A stretch of DNA of 64,000 nucleotides from Osedax fenrisi (lineage: Eukaryota > Annelida > Polychaeta > Sabellida > Siboglinidae). A program made the translations under genes and the position numbers. The stretch covers positions 1,527,735 to 1,591,734 of the forward strand of contig OZ025244.1 of assembly GCA_964019155.1 (NCBI GenBank). The letters are read 5' to 3'. Under the pieces are notes generated by a model. The model saw nothing but the letters and a program-made list of their open reading frames with translations. It did not search any database and was not told the origin of the DNA. This document shows positions 1 through 10,962 of this stretch, piece by piece. Every line of letters begins with the position of its first letter. Position 1 is the first letter of the stretch.

Positions 1-1085
1 TAATAGATAGGAAAATAATCAAAACCTAGAAACGTGTACTGGTATGGTTTTGAATTATTTTTTGTATTTTTACCAAATATTTTAGGAATAAATCTTAAAA
101 ACTAACAAAGCACATCGGATATAGTAAGAATTATTAAATATTATTTAGAAATAAAATTTAAGATTAGCTATGCATAATTAGGAATAACTATAATTAATAA
201 TAAATATACAAATAATCAAAAACCGAGCAACGCCGGGTCGGGTACGGCTAGTATATATATATATATTAGTGTTTGTTATTTTAACGGTACATGTATGCAT
301 TAGTAAACAGTATATACTATGAATGTTGTTCATCAAAATGTGTCTCTCTCCCCGAAGAGTCATAGGCGATGACAAATATACACAAGTGTATCACGTGATC
401 GGCGACTTATAAAAATGAGGTGATGTGTAAACACGAGAAAATACATATATTGGTGTGTATGATATGTGTACTATGCTTGGACAGGTGTGCACGAGTGTAG
501 TCCAATGATATATCTAGTATTCATATAGTAATATTAATTTAGAAGATATATAATAATATGTATTATAATAATAATTATTATTTATTAGACAACATATTTA
601 TTTTTTTATTCTGTTATTTTGTAGTTTATTTCTTTAGATTTCTCCTAAAGTGCTTCAAAACAATACGGAATATCTTCTACTGTTGTTGCTTATTATATAT
701 CTCCCATGTCGTAGTAAAGATATATATTAAACGATAATAATACCTATAGCGCTATATGAAAATCTATTCGTATAGTGGAACGTAGAAACCCTTCACATTA
801 GTATGTCTATTATAATCTCTATATATATTTTAATACTAATATATGTATGTATACGAGTGTTTCTACGTTATACTATAAGAATTACTATAATAATGTATAT
901 ACCTATAAGAATACCTATTTGTATAGCTATAAAGGTAATATTATCACGGTTACTATGTGTGTATATTATATACAGTATATATCAAATACCTATAGATATA
1001 ATATGTAAGTACACTTGAATAATATGTAAGAACTTGTATTGTGATTACAAATTCATTATATATTGTTATAATAATGTTATAATGA
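1..1085. other. AT-rich non-coding stretch
   Basis: No reading frame here looks coding; the short open frames are made of I, Y and L codons as expected from AT-rich DNA. The one structured spot is the GC-rich string ending in CTAG at 248-251, listed separately as a possible Helitron end. I see nothing else I can name. Confidence 0.6.
221..251 (+). mobile_element. possible Helitron 3' terminus
   Basis: A GC-rich string in AT-rich DNA (GCCGGGTCGGGTACGGC) can fold on its GCCG/CGGC ends and is followed at once by CTAG and then T. Helitrons characteristically end in a short hairpin plus CTRR and insert before T. I see no matching 5' TC end and no Rep/helicase coding, so this would be an end only. 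Chance or another repeat class remains possible. Confidence 0.3.
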
Positions 1086-1487
1086 TGTTATATAGTGAGT
1101 CATGATAGATGTATATTATTGTACAAGAGCGCCTCGACTGAGAATGTATATTGTAGCTTGCGCAATCGGTATTCTATAAATACACTGCCACTATACGATG
1201 CACTGGAGTGGAACGCGTTCACTAAATAGTGATCCGCGTTTATGTTATTTGTTTCAGTATGATTTTTGACACAAAACGTATAGTGTCATTTATTTATTAA
1301 CTAGAATATATAATCTACGAACCCGCATACACGGTAAACTATTATTATTATATTATTGTTATTATTATTATTATTATTACATACTATCCTATATAGGTTG
1401 ATACAGAATAAAGTTGATTAAAACAGAAACACAGTTATTCATCTTCTGTGGATAACAGTACCACGTCTATACGGCGACCGTACAACA
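1086..1487 (+). repeat. Ty3/gypsy 5' LTR (candidate)
   Basis: The stretch starts TGTTAT, like the LTR starts near 43633 and 63707, and ends ACAACA. Directly after it comes TTGGTGACAGCGG, which has the form of a gypsy primer-binding site (TGG followed by a tRNA-complementary string). A TATAAATA box lies near 1173. No 3' LTR partner is visible nearby because the element is cut off at about 2760. The left boundary is inferred from the shared TGTTAT start, not from a pair. Confidence 0.5.
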
Positions 1488-1727
1488 TTGGTGACAGCGG
1501 CATCCTGTTTAATCAAAGCAGTATATCAAGAAGGCCGTGTATTGCCATCAGGAAGAGCAGCAGACGAAAAACCCGGAAGTACACACGGTACCCGGTAACG
1601 CAGCCGACGAGAAACCAACTTATTATGGGTTAGTGTATTTATTGAATGCGTGATTGTGATAGCGACAATATACATTAATTTTGCATTATTTAGAATAATT
1701 GATTTAGTATAGTAATTACATACTATC

Positions 1728-2516
1728 ATGACTGACACTAAGACACCAGTGGGTAGACCGGCTAAAAAAGATCTTAGTTATGTAAAATTGGTATTTTTCG
1801 ATGAGGGGTCGGATGTGGATGAGTGGATAGCGAGTGCAGTGGAATGCGTATCACTTTTAAATTATAAAGGGGAAAAGGCCGCAGCATATATATTATATCA
1901 CATACGGGGTGGCGCTAAAATACAATTATCAATGCTAGGCGATGGGCTGTTAAGTAAGGAGGTGATTTTTAAAGGATTAAGGAATAGGTTTAGCAAAAGA
2001 GGGCACGGAGGGAGAGGCTAAGAGTAATGGTAGAAAGGAGACAAGGTGAGGAGGAAGGTATTACCTCTTTCGCGGATGGAATTCTTAGATTGGGGTTAGA
2101 GTTAAAGGAGGATGTGGACGATTGGGAATCGTTAATGGTGGACACGTTCAAAATTAATGTTTGGGATCCGAGGCTAAGGAGGGAGTTGTTATTAACGGGT
2201 GATCTGGAGACATTCAGTCAGGTACGGGAGAGAGCACGGTTATTTGAGTCAGTTAGTGAGGCGGGAAGATGTGGATATGAGGTTAGAGCGGTAAATGTAG
2301 ATAGGGTAGATTGTAAGGATAGAGAGGAAATTAAAAGGTTATGTAATCGGGTTAGAGAACTAGAAAGTAGGAGAATGGATAGGGGTGATGAACAGGGTGA
2401 GAGACATTCAGAAGTGGGTAGACCGATGGTTAGATGTTATCGGTGTGGTAAGATAGGACATATTTCGAGATGGTGTAGAGAAATGGAAACCCATTTAAAT
2501 GGCAACCTATCTCAGT
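1728..2516 (+). pseudogene. Ty3/gypsy gag, frameshifted, with CCHC zinc knuckle
   Basis: This is the structural protein of an LTR retrotransposon, which would assemble the particle and bind RNA. The first open block (1728-2021, starting MTDTKTPVGRPAKKDL) contains a gag-like run around VDEWIASAVECVSLL. A second block (2027-2518) resumes in another frame with helical gag sequence (FADGILRLGLELKEDVDDW) and ends in a retroviral-type zinc knuckle, CYRCGKIGHISRWC (C-x2-C-x4-H-x4-C). The break at about 2010-2030 needs at least one frameshift, so the copy is probably dead. Base composition is clearly more G-rich than the surroundings, typical of a young insertion in AT-rich DNA. It follows the LTR and PBS and precedes the protease frame. 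Confidence 0.8.
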
Positions 2517-2532
2517 AGGTCAGGTTACGGGG

Positions 2533-2760
2533 ATGGATAATAGGTCGAATTCCTGGTTAATAGGTGGTTGTCCGCGAACAGGGATTAATATTAGTGTAGG
2601 GATGAGAGTGAGGGTAGTACAATTTTTAGTTGACACGGGAAGTCAGGTATTAATAATTCCATATAGAATAGTTAAGGAGTTAGGGCTGGAGGTAATAGAA
2701 TCCCCACAACTAAGGTTAAAGGCAGCTAATGGCATGGGAGTACATACTTATGGCAATGTG
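2533..2760 (+). pseudogene. Ty3/gypsy aspartic protease fragment
   Basis: The frame contains the aspartic protease core VQFLVDTGSQVLIIP (active-site DTG with a following hydrophobic strand) and a downstream LRLKAANGMGVHTYGNV segment typical of the flap region of retrotransposon proteases. It lies just 3' of the zinc knuckle in the usual gag-pro order. The frame stops being protease-like after NV at about 2760: the residues that follow are the antisense reading of a LINE tail. Reverse transcriptase, RNase H and integrase of this copy are absent from the window. Confidence 0.75.
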
Positions 2761-2761
2761 A

Positions 2762-2935
2762 AAAGTCCCCTTGCAGCACACACGAACACTTGCTTTTTGT
2801 AGGCATCTCGGTCAGCTGCCCTTCTTTCCAAGGTCAGAAGTGGAATGCCACTGTTTTCTCTGATGCCATCTCTTTAATGGATGTCCTCTTGGTCTTGGAT
2901 TTTTGAAGTCCAACTTGTAACTGTAGTTGATCATA
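2762..2935 (-). pseudogene. LINE ORF2 C-terminal fragment
   Basis: Read on the minus strand, the DNA encodes GIPLLTLERRAADRDAYKKQ, preceded (after a frameshift) by RPRGHPLK. This is the arginine-rich tail after the reverse transcriptase of many non-LTR elements. GC content is far above the flanks. It abuts the broken protease frame at about 2760, so a LINE-derived piece joined or interrupted the gypsy element. Only the last ~55 codons are present; the catalytic RT is missing. Confidence 0.6.
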
Positions 2936-4048
2936 TCTCATATATTATATGCGTTATTATATTATATGTATAATACATATACAATTTAGGTACCTTTTAC
3001 GCGTAATATAGAGTTTAAATTATATACATTTAGTGAAACCAATTATGAATTCAATATTATATTGAATATATGTAATACATAATGTATACTAATATTATTT
3101 AGTTAATAATATTTAATTATTTAAAATATACTATCTAAGTACCTTTTACGTGGAATATAGAGTTTCAATCATATAAATGTAGTCATATAAATTAAGAATT
3201 CAATATTATAGTGAAAATATGTTACATATAATTATTGATTGATTGATAATTTATTTAAGCAAATATATAGCCGAAAATATAATCGAAAGTATAAAGTATA
3301 AATATTTGCTAACGATAACATACGTTATAGAAATAAACAAAATATAATACGAAATTAAAAAATTAGAGAAATTATAACGTTTTACAGTTACCGTAAAAAT
3401 AAACGAAAAACAATCTAAAGTAGAAATAATCATATAGTAAAAATAAACGAAAAATTATCAAAATAGAAATAAAATACAATATTTTGTAAGTGGCATCGAA
3501 ATATTCAATTTCTACTTTAACTTTATAGAATTCTTCTTATCTTTGTACCCTGTTTTAGTAATACATTATTAGTTATATAGTTTAATATTTAAATATTACA
3601 TTTTAAATATATTATCAACAGAACATGTTAAAAATCAAATAAACCAATACTAGAATAATACAAATACTAGAATGAAACAAACAAATAATGTAATACTTAC
3701 CAAAATCTGTAATAATAGTAGGTAGTACTTTATTAATTTTATATTTTAATTGTATAATAAATTTGAAACATATATATATACAAACAGAACAAGTTACAAA
3801 TAAAATAAACCAATATACCTATACACAAACAGTTAATAACAAAATATATCAATAATATTACGAAACAAACAATATAATACTTATCACTATAATCTGAAAT
3901 AATAGAAAATTATTAATATTGTAGTTTAGTAATATAATACATTTGAAACATATTTACAAAATATATATAAAACAAACATATATGTAATACCGAACAAACA
4001 AAAATAAAATAATACTTCCCACTTTATCTGTAATAATAATGAATTATA
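2936..4048. repeat. AT-rich DNA with a dispersed ~45-bp motif
   Basis: No coding sequence. Two copies of a degenerate motif of the form GGTACCTTTTACGCGTAATA followed by a TAGAGTTTCAATTATATAAA-like tail lie near 2989 and 3139, followed by GAATTCAATATTATA. The same motif recurs inside the duplicated unit downstream. Its origin is unknown. Confidence 0.5.
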
Positions 4049-4049
4049 T

Positions 4050-4641
4050 TGAATAATGGATTATTTGAATAATGAATTATTATTATAATAATATAATATT
4101 TAAGGTACATTTACGCGGAATATAGACTATATAATAGAGTTTCAATTATATTCATACAAATTACGAATTCAATATTATATTGAATTATTCAATGAATATA
4201 TGTTACATATAATATAATATTTAATTCGTTACATTTAATACACATATAATTATATAATTATTATATTAATATATGATATATTTAAATAATATAATATTAA
4301 ATAATATCATATTATATCAATATTAAATATCATATTAAATATGTAATTCAAATATTATTATTATAATTATATGTAAAATAAATAAACAATTTATGTACCT
4401 TTTACTCGTGATATAGAGTTCCAATTATATAAATTTATGATACAAATTATGAATTCAAAAATATGTATAATAAATATACAATATAGGTAACTTTTACGTA
4501 TAATATAGAGCTTCAATTATTTAAATTTATATAAAATAAATAATTTTAATTTAGGAAGTAAACAATGTTTATTATCATTATAATCCGGATCATAACAACA
4601 TAATAATCATATTATAAACGATTATAATGTTATTATATCCA
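4050..4641 (+). repeat. 593-bp tandem repeat, copy 1
   Basis: This copy runs from GAATAATGGATTATTTGAAT to the string before the next GAATAATGGATT. It is followed directly by a nearly identical copy with an offset of 593 bp. Only a few differences are visible (for example ATATTCAT versus ATAGTCAT, and CCGGATCAT versus CCGGATTAT). It contains three copies of the dispersed TTTTACGCG/TATAGAGTTTC motif. Confidence 0.85.
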
Positions 4642-4642
4642 T

Positions 4643-5230
4643 TGAATAATGGATTATTTGAATAATGAATTATTATTATAATAATATAATATTTAAGGTA
4701 CATTTACGCGGAATATAGACTATATAATAGAGTTTCAATTATAGTCATACAAATTACGAATTCAATATTATATTGAATTATTCAATGAATATATGTTACA
4801 TATAATATAATATTTAATTCGTTACATTTAATACACATATAATTATATAATTATTATATTAATATATGATATATTTAAATAATATAATATTAAATAATAT
4901 CATATTATATCAATATTAAATATCATATTAAATATGTAATTCAAATATTATTATTATAATTATATGTAAAATAAATATACAATTTATGTACCTTTTACTC
5001 GTGATATAGAGTTCCAATTATATAAATTTATGATACAAATTATGAATTCAAAAATATGTATAATAAATATACAATATAGGTAACTTTTACGTATAATATA
5101 GAGCTTCAATTATTTAAATTTATATAAAATAAATAATTTTAATTTAGGAAGTAAACAATGTTTATTATCATTATAATCCGGATTATAACAACATAATAAT
5201 CATATTATAAACGATTATAATGTTATTATT
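4643..5230 (+). repeat. 593-bp tandem repeat, copy 2
   Basis: Direct tandem copy of the preceding unit, near-identical base for base over its length. The high identity in AT-rich DNA implies a recent duplication or an assembly duplication. It carries no coding sequence. Confidence 0.85.
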
Positions 5231-6233
5231 ATTATAATAAAATAAATTTAAAATTGGGTACTTATCTAATTAGTTTTAAATTGTTATCATAATTTATTCA
5301 AATAGTGTAACCAAAGTAAAACTTGTAATGGAATATCAATTGACTATGAAAAAATATATTTTTAATTTATATTTTTATAAAGTATATATTTTATCTGTAT
5401 ACCAGTCTTTATATTATTTTCTTAAATTTTTACACTTATTTATTTATAATTTAATAGTATATTTCGTAATAATTATTATTATTTATTTTATAGTACACTT
5501 TTAATTTTAATTTGAAAACAATATTATTAATTTTATTTATTTTTATACAATTTTATAAATCTAAAGATATAAGCTTATGAATACATTATAACTTTGAATA
5601 ATATGTGATAATATAATAAGTTTAACTTAGTTATTTATTATTTTATAATTTAATACTATGACAACTTATGATATAAAAATTATTATTATTTATGTAGAGA
5701 ATATCGAATATGGCCCCGATATGTATTTATAAATTTATGGGGTCAAGTTTAAATATATTACATGTATTGCTATAGTATATATGCTATATGCTATAACTAA
5801 ACATATATATTTTAATTGTATAATAATAGACATACTTTTATTTTAATTTTTTCACAGATTTTATAAAATGCAATACATCATAATTATATTTGAGAATATT
5901 GTCTATCTTGAATTGTGCATACATATGTTATTTATATATAGCAAAATAAATTAGGTTGATCGCGTCAGTACTTTTTATCTAAACACTCATTTATATACTC
6001 AAACATAGCAAACAAATTATTCTGAGAGAAAAGCATATATATGTATAATTTATTTATATTTGGGTATATAACTGAGTTAGGTATTATTATAATAATTATA
6101 ATAACTATAATAATTAAACAAATTTTGAAATCAATTTTATCAGTTGAACATTTTGGTGGATCGCTTCAGTACTATTATCTAAACACTCATTTATAAACAC
6201 AAATATAGCAAACAAATTATTCTGAGATAAAAG

Positions 6234-6264
<31 letters not shown>

Positions 6265-6349
6265 AATATATATATGTATAATTTATTTATATTTGAGTGT
6301 ATAACTGAATTAGGTATTATTATAATAATTATAATAACTATATTAATTA
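5231..6349. repeat. AT-rich DNA with an internal ~230-bp direct repeat
   Basis: No gene. Two related stretches, at about 5950-6080 and 6155-6310, share ATCGC(G/T)TCAGTACT, AACACTCATTTATA, ATAGCAAACAAATTATTCTG and TTTATATTTG(G/A)GT, so a unit has been duplicated with divergence and a (TA)n expansion in the second copy. The rest is simple AT-rich sequence. Confidence 0.55.
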
Positions 6350-6354
6350 GAGGG

Positions 6355-6500
6355 GAGAGTATGAAATGATGTAACGTGACAGTACGGTGGTCTGAAAGTA
6401 TGATATGATTTAACGTGACATTACAATATGATATAACGTGACAGTATGGAGTGCTGAAAGTATGATTTGATGTAACGTTATAGTATGTTGTGCTAGATGA
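6355..6500 (+). repeat. short tandem repeat, ~50-bp unit (TGATnTAACGTGACAGTA)
   Basis: Units built on AGTATGATATGAT followed by TAACGTGACA recur about four times between 6357 and 6480, with CTGAAAGTATGA linkers. They decay toward the right edge. Confidence 0.6.
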
Positions 6501-6519
6501 TTAGTTACTGGGATATTTT

Positions 6520-7540
6520 TCATTTCCAATGTGTAAAATACACTTCGAAGGTTATAAATAGTATTATTTGTATTAAATCATGTATTCAAAGTTTTCATAT
6601 AGTTAAATTAAGTATTTGAAGGTTTTGAATAGTAAATAAATACACTTCCAAGGTTTGAAATAGTAAATAAATACACTTCGAAGGTTATAAATAGTATTAT
6701 TTGTATTAAATTAAGTATAAAGTTTTCTAATATTTAAATTATTCATTTTAAAGGTTTGAAATAGTAAATAAATACATTTCGAAGGTTATAAATAGTATTA
6801 TTTGTATTAAATCATGTATTCAAAGTTTTCATAGAGTTAAATTAAGTATTTGAAGGTTTTGAATAGTAAATAAATACACTTCGAAGGTTATAAATAGTAA
6901 TATTTGTATTAAATTAAGTATACAAAGTTTTCTAATATTTAAATTATTCATTTTAAAGGTTTGAAATAGTAAATAAATACACTTCGAAGGATATAAATAG
7001 TATTATTTGTATTAAATCATGTATTCAAAGTTTTCAAATAGTTATATTATTCATTTCTAATGTGTAAAATACACTTCGAAGGTTATAAATAGTATTATTT
7101 GTATTAAATCATGTATTCAAAGTTTTCATATAGTTAAATTAAGTATTTGAAGGTTTTGAAGAGTAAAAAATACACTTAGAAGGTTTGAAATAGTAAATAA
7201 ATACACTTCGAAGGTTATAAATAATATTATTTGTATTACATTTAGTATTCAAATTTTCTAATAGTTAAATTATTCATTTTGAAGGTTTGAAATAGTACAT
7301 AAATACGCTTCAAAGGTTTTAAATAATATTAGGTGTATTAAATTTAGTATTCAAAGTTTTATAGTAGTTATATTATTCAATTCTAATGTGTAAAATATAC
7401 TTCGAAGGTTATATAACCGAAGGTTATATACTATTTATATAAATAGTATTATTTGTATTAAATCATGTATTCAAAGTTTTCATGTAGTTAAATTAAGTAT
7501 TTGAAGGTTTTGAATAGTAAATAAATACACTCAGAAGGTG
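6520..7540 (+). repeat. complex minisatellite (CACTTCGAAGGTT array)
   Basis: A compound array built from two alternating modules. One is AATACACTTCGAAGGTTATA followed by AATAGTATTATTTGTATTAA. The other is CAAAGTTTTC followed by TAGTTAAATTAAGTATTTGA. At least eight imperfect higher-order units are visible, with substitutions such as ACTTCCAAGG and CTTCAAAGG. The array ends where the LINE fragment begins. No coding potential. Confidence 0.75.
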
Positions 7541-8183
7541 CTTCAGAGAGTAGAAGAAGAATGTGGAAATATAGGTCTAAAGATAAACTGTAAAAAGACA
7601 GAAGCCATGTATTTCGGTATAGACAATAACCAACATATACACACCATACTCAATAATGAAATCAAAATAGTAGATAACTTGAAATATCTAGGGTCATGGA
7701 TGCAAAGCTCAGAAAAAGACTTCAATATTCGTAAAGCACTAGCCTGGTCATCCGCTAATAAGATGAAAAAATTATGGAAATCAAGCATAAGTTAGAATAT
7801 TCACTTAAAGTTAGAATATTCAGGGCTACGATTGCAACAATATACACATATGGTGCTGAAACATGGACAACTACAAAACTATGAATAAACGATAGATGGA
7901 TGTTACACCAGACTTCTCCGAATGGCTTTACACATATCCTGGAAAGATAAAATCAATAACATAACGCTATATAATGGACTCTCGAGAATATCTGAAATAA
8001 TAAAAGAAAGAAGACTAAAACTTGCAGGTCATTTTATGAGACATGACAACGAAATTGCTCATAAACTTGTCCTTTGGGAACCGACAAATGGTAGTGCAAG
8101 AAGAGGTCGCAAAACCATCACTTTTGTAGATAATCTAAGAGAAGACATAGGACTAGACGATATACATGAGATAAAGACGATGA
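7541..8183 (+). pseudogene. LINE reverse-transcriptase C-terminal fragment
   Basis: The frame from 7541 reads RVEEECGNIGLKINCKKTEA, then LKYLGSWMQSSEKDFNIRKA, then AWSSANKMKKLWKS, the thumb-side end of a non-LTR reverse transcriptase. A frameshifted middle retains IFRATIATIYTYGAETWT. The frame at 7922-8183 has RRLKLAGHFMRHDNEIAHKL, then VLWEPTNGSARRGR, then TFVDNLREDIGL, the conserved tail of a LINE family common in aquatic invertebrates. The catalytic palm (YADD) is absent, so the piece is 5'-truncated. It is 3'-truncated at the MITE junction at 8184. At least two frame breaks make it dead. Confidence 0.8.
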
Positions 8184-8412
8184 CCCAGCAAACAGTAAGA
8201 GCAGCATAATAGCAGCATAAAAGCAAATGCTAGAGCCTCAAATGTTTACATTGTGCTATTATGCTGCTATTAAATGTCTATTATGCTGTTATTATGCTGC
8301 TATTAATTTGTAATGATATTATGCTGCTGTTATGCTGCTGTTATGCTGCTATTATGCTGATATTATGCTGCTATTAATTTTAAATGTCTATTATGCTGCT
8401 ATTGTGCTGCTA
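8184..8412 (+). mobile_element. half copy of a palindromic MITE (CCCAGCAAACAGTAAG family)
   Basis: The element starts CCCAGCAAACAGTAAGAGCA, followed by repeated GCAGCATAAT and then its inverse TATTATGCTGC. It matches the left arm of the complete palindrome at 36313-36654, including TAGAGCCTCAAATGTTTACA. The right terminus (TGTTTGCTGGG) is missing, so this is a half element or truncated copy. It lies flush against the LINE tail. Confidence 0.75.
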
Positions 8413-9062
8413 TTATAATAATAAGAAAATTTGTGAACAAATAAAGAAAATTAACGGAATTATAATGAATTTATTGCAATAGTATTTGGTATATTTTAAT
8501 GTATAATGATTCAAAATAAAAATGTTCATAGTTATAATAATCATTGATTAAAAGATTATTTCAATTATTTTGTTATATTTTAAGTATTTTATATCCCTTT
8601 TTTATACTCCAACAGTAATCATCCTGTATGTTAATAGTAACGTATCCTTGGTATCTGTCTTACATTGTATAAATCATGTCAACCAGTGTAATAAATATAT
8701 ATTTTTAATTAATAAATTTATTTATGTATATGTTTAAAAATAATTCACATGCGCGTAATTTATTATTATCATTAAATATAAAATATATCTTAGAAAATAG
8801 TAAAGTTGGGGCATTATGCAAGAAGTCCATAAAAATGAAATATTAATATTGTCTACAAAATCATAAATTAAACATAATATGTATTTGGTAAACATTATTT
8901 TTATATGTTTTTTATTATTTATTATTTTGAAAAATAATTAAATATATTGAAAGAGTGTATCATAATTAATTAATATGTAAATGTTCAGCTTCATAGCTAT
9001 CTTTTAAAAATTGTCCTCCAAATTATTATATTTTGCTTTGTCTACCAAATGGTTATATTATG

Positions 9063-9112
<50 letters not shown>

Positions 9113-10668
9113 GCCTGGGGTATATGGTTCAGTTGAACCGCCAAAACTATAGCTTAATATTGTATATAGGTTCGACAGTTATTTATAAAATGTATGTATA
9201 TGACTTCTTGAGAGGTCCATTTGTATTCGCTATTTATTTTCAATATATATATATATAATAATAATAAAATAATAATATTTATTAATTGAAATCTCATATA
9301 TATATGTAGCAGACTAAGGTATTTTGTATTTTAATGTAGTTGTTTTTAATTATATATTATATATTTTTAATTAGTTATTTATTGGTTTTGTATTATGTAA
9401 TGATTATAAAAGTATAAATATTTTTTTAGTTTATATTGATATTTGTATGTTTTTTATTTAATGTTATGTATTATGTATTTATAAACACAATAGAGGGAAT
9501 TAAAGACAGTTTGAAAGAACGTAATCTGAGGATTATAAATAAGTGAAATTATCTATGAGTTAATGGGTACAAAACAGGAGCAGAATGAGCTTATATGGAG
9601 TTTTCAGATAAATTATTAAAAATAGATAGAGAGTAAGCTGGAGGATATAGTTGTAGAGAGTCTTAGGATTTATTTTGTACAGGCTATGTGTAGTTTGGGT
9701 GGTAATAGTGGTAACATATTTCATGAATTTACTATATGATGATACAAACGTACTATTGTACGCTACAAAACCCATAAACTTTAAACTTTCACCATTTGCT
9801 AATCTAATTTTTAACCATGGAGAAGGTTTCCCCATTTTTATATTAATTATATTTTTTTAAACTAAATAAAATGATAGACACATGTCAATCAAACATTCTA
9901 TCTTCATCCCTCCTATATATCCTACTTTCCTAACACAATCACCTATCAACCGATATCTATTTACAATTCCCTTTGACCAACCTATCGAGGGAATATCTCA
10001 TTTAAATAAACTCTACAATTACTACGTATATTACCTAATATATTACATCGATAGCATGTATATATTATTTCTCGATGAATGTTTACATTTTATATCTATT
10101 ATTGTTGTTATCTAATATGAAATAAAATGTATTTTAAATTGAAATTTAATTTTTTTTAATATTTTTTAATAATACTTTTCATTAATAATTGTCATAATAT
10201 TATTATAAAAAGGCTATATATATAATAGTTAGCCACACCTCCATACCTGTATCAACACTTTTATATATAAATATTTCATAAAAAAACTACATATCATATA
10301 AGCTATTTATAATGAGTATTTATTGTTCATTTAAATTACAGAATTTATTGAAAACCACTTGACTAAATGGTCATGTTGTATTTAAATAAATAATTTATTT
10401 ACTTACACTTAACAAATAGTGAATATCATACGACATTATATGTTTTTACTTAACTTGTATCTTGCGATCTTGCGCGGTGCAGCGAAACTTGTAAAATAAA
10501 GAAAAACACGTGTAAGTAAAACACGTATTGTTTAAATATGAAATATTAATTGGTTACTATTTATTAATTGTTAATTGGATATATATATATAAGCTAATTA
10601 AATTAAATTAAAATTTAGGTAACGTCGTATATTATAAAAAAATATATATATATCTATATATATATATA
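8413..10668. other. AT-rich intergenic DNA
   Basis: No coding sequence I can support. It contains a ~42-bp (TA)n tract at 9066-9110 and stretches with GTCTACCAAATGG and TTGTCCTCCAAAT (8985-9060), a dispersed motif that recurs near 36050 and 40590. Two open frames (9675-9860 +, 9882-10115 +) are slightly more C-rich than their surroundings but match nothing I recognise and have AT-type amino-acid content. Confidence 0.5.
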
Positions 10669-10962
10669 TTGTTATTGTTATTTTTATTTGGTGGAGTCCT
10701 TTCATCCCAACAAGGAAATTAGATGCAGTTTTCACTTATAACCATATATGGATCTAATGTCCCTTCGAAGCCGCTCTCATGTTAAGGCATCCATTGTTTT
10801 AACGAGAGCAGATAATACTATTTATACACAATTATATAAGATCACTTCTAAATAATATTGTAAGACCCATTATATACAATTAATTAATGGTACGGACGAG
10901 GCTCGAACCCGTGTCCTACTGCTTATGTGACTGACGCCTTAGCCACTGAGCCGTACAGGCAG
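10669..10962 (-). mobile_element. tRNA-derived SINE, full-length
   Basis: On the minus strand the element starts CTGCCTGTACGGCTCAGTGG, carrying an RNA polymerase III A-box-like string (GGCTCAGTGGCTAAGGCG). About 45 bp later comes a clear B box, GGTTCGAGCC, and the tRNA part ends GTCCGTACCA. The unrelated body contains CGCTTCGAAGGGACATTAGA-like sequence and GGATGAAAGGACTCCACC, then an A-rich tail ending AACAATAACAAT. Two other copies lie at 38486 and 56661. It would depend on a partner LINE for mobility. This copy keeps the best B box. Confidence 0.8.

Noticed and set aside
803..1018. 71-codon ORF rich in I and Y
   Set aside because: Composition matches random AT-rich DNA; no motif, no neighbour support.
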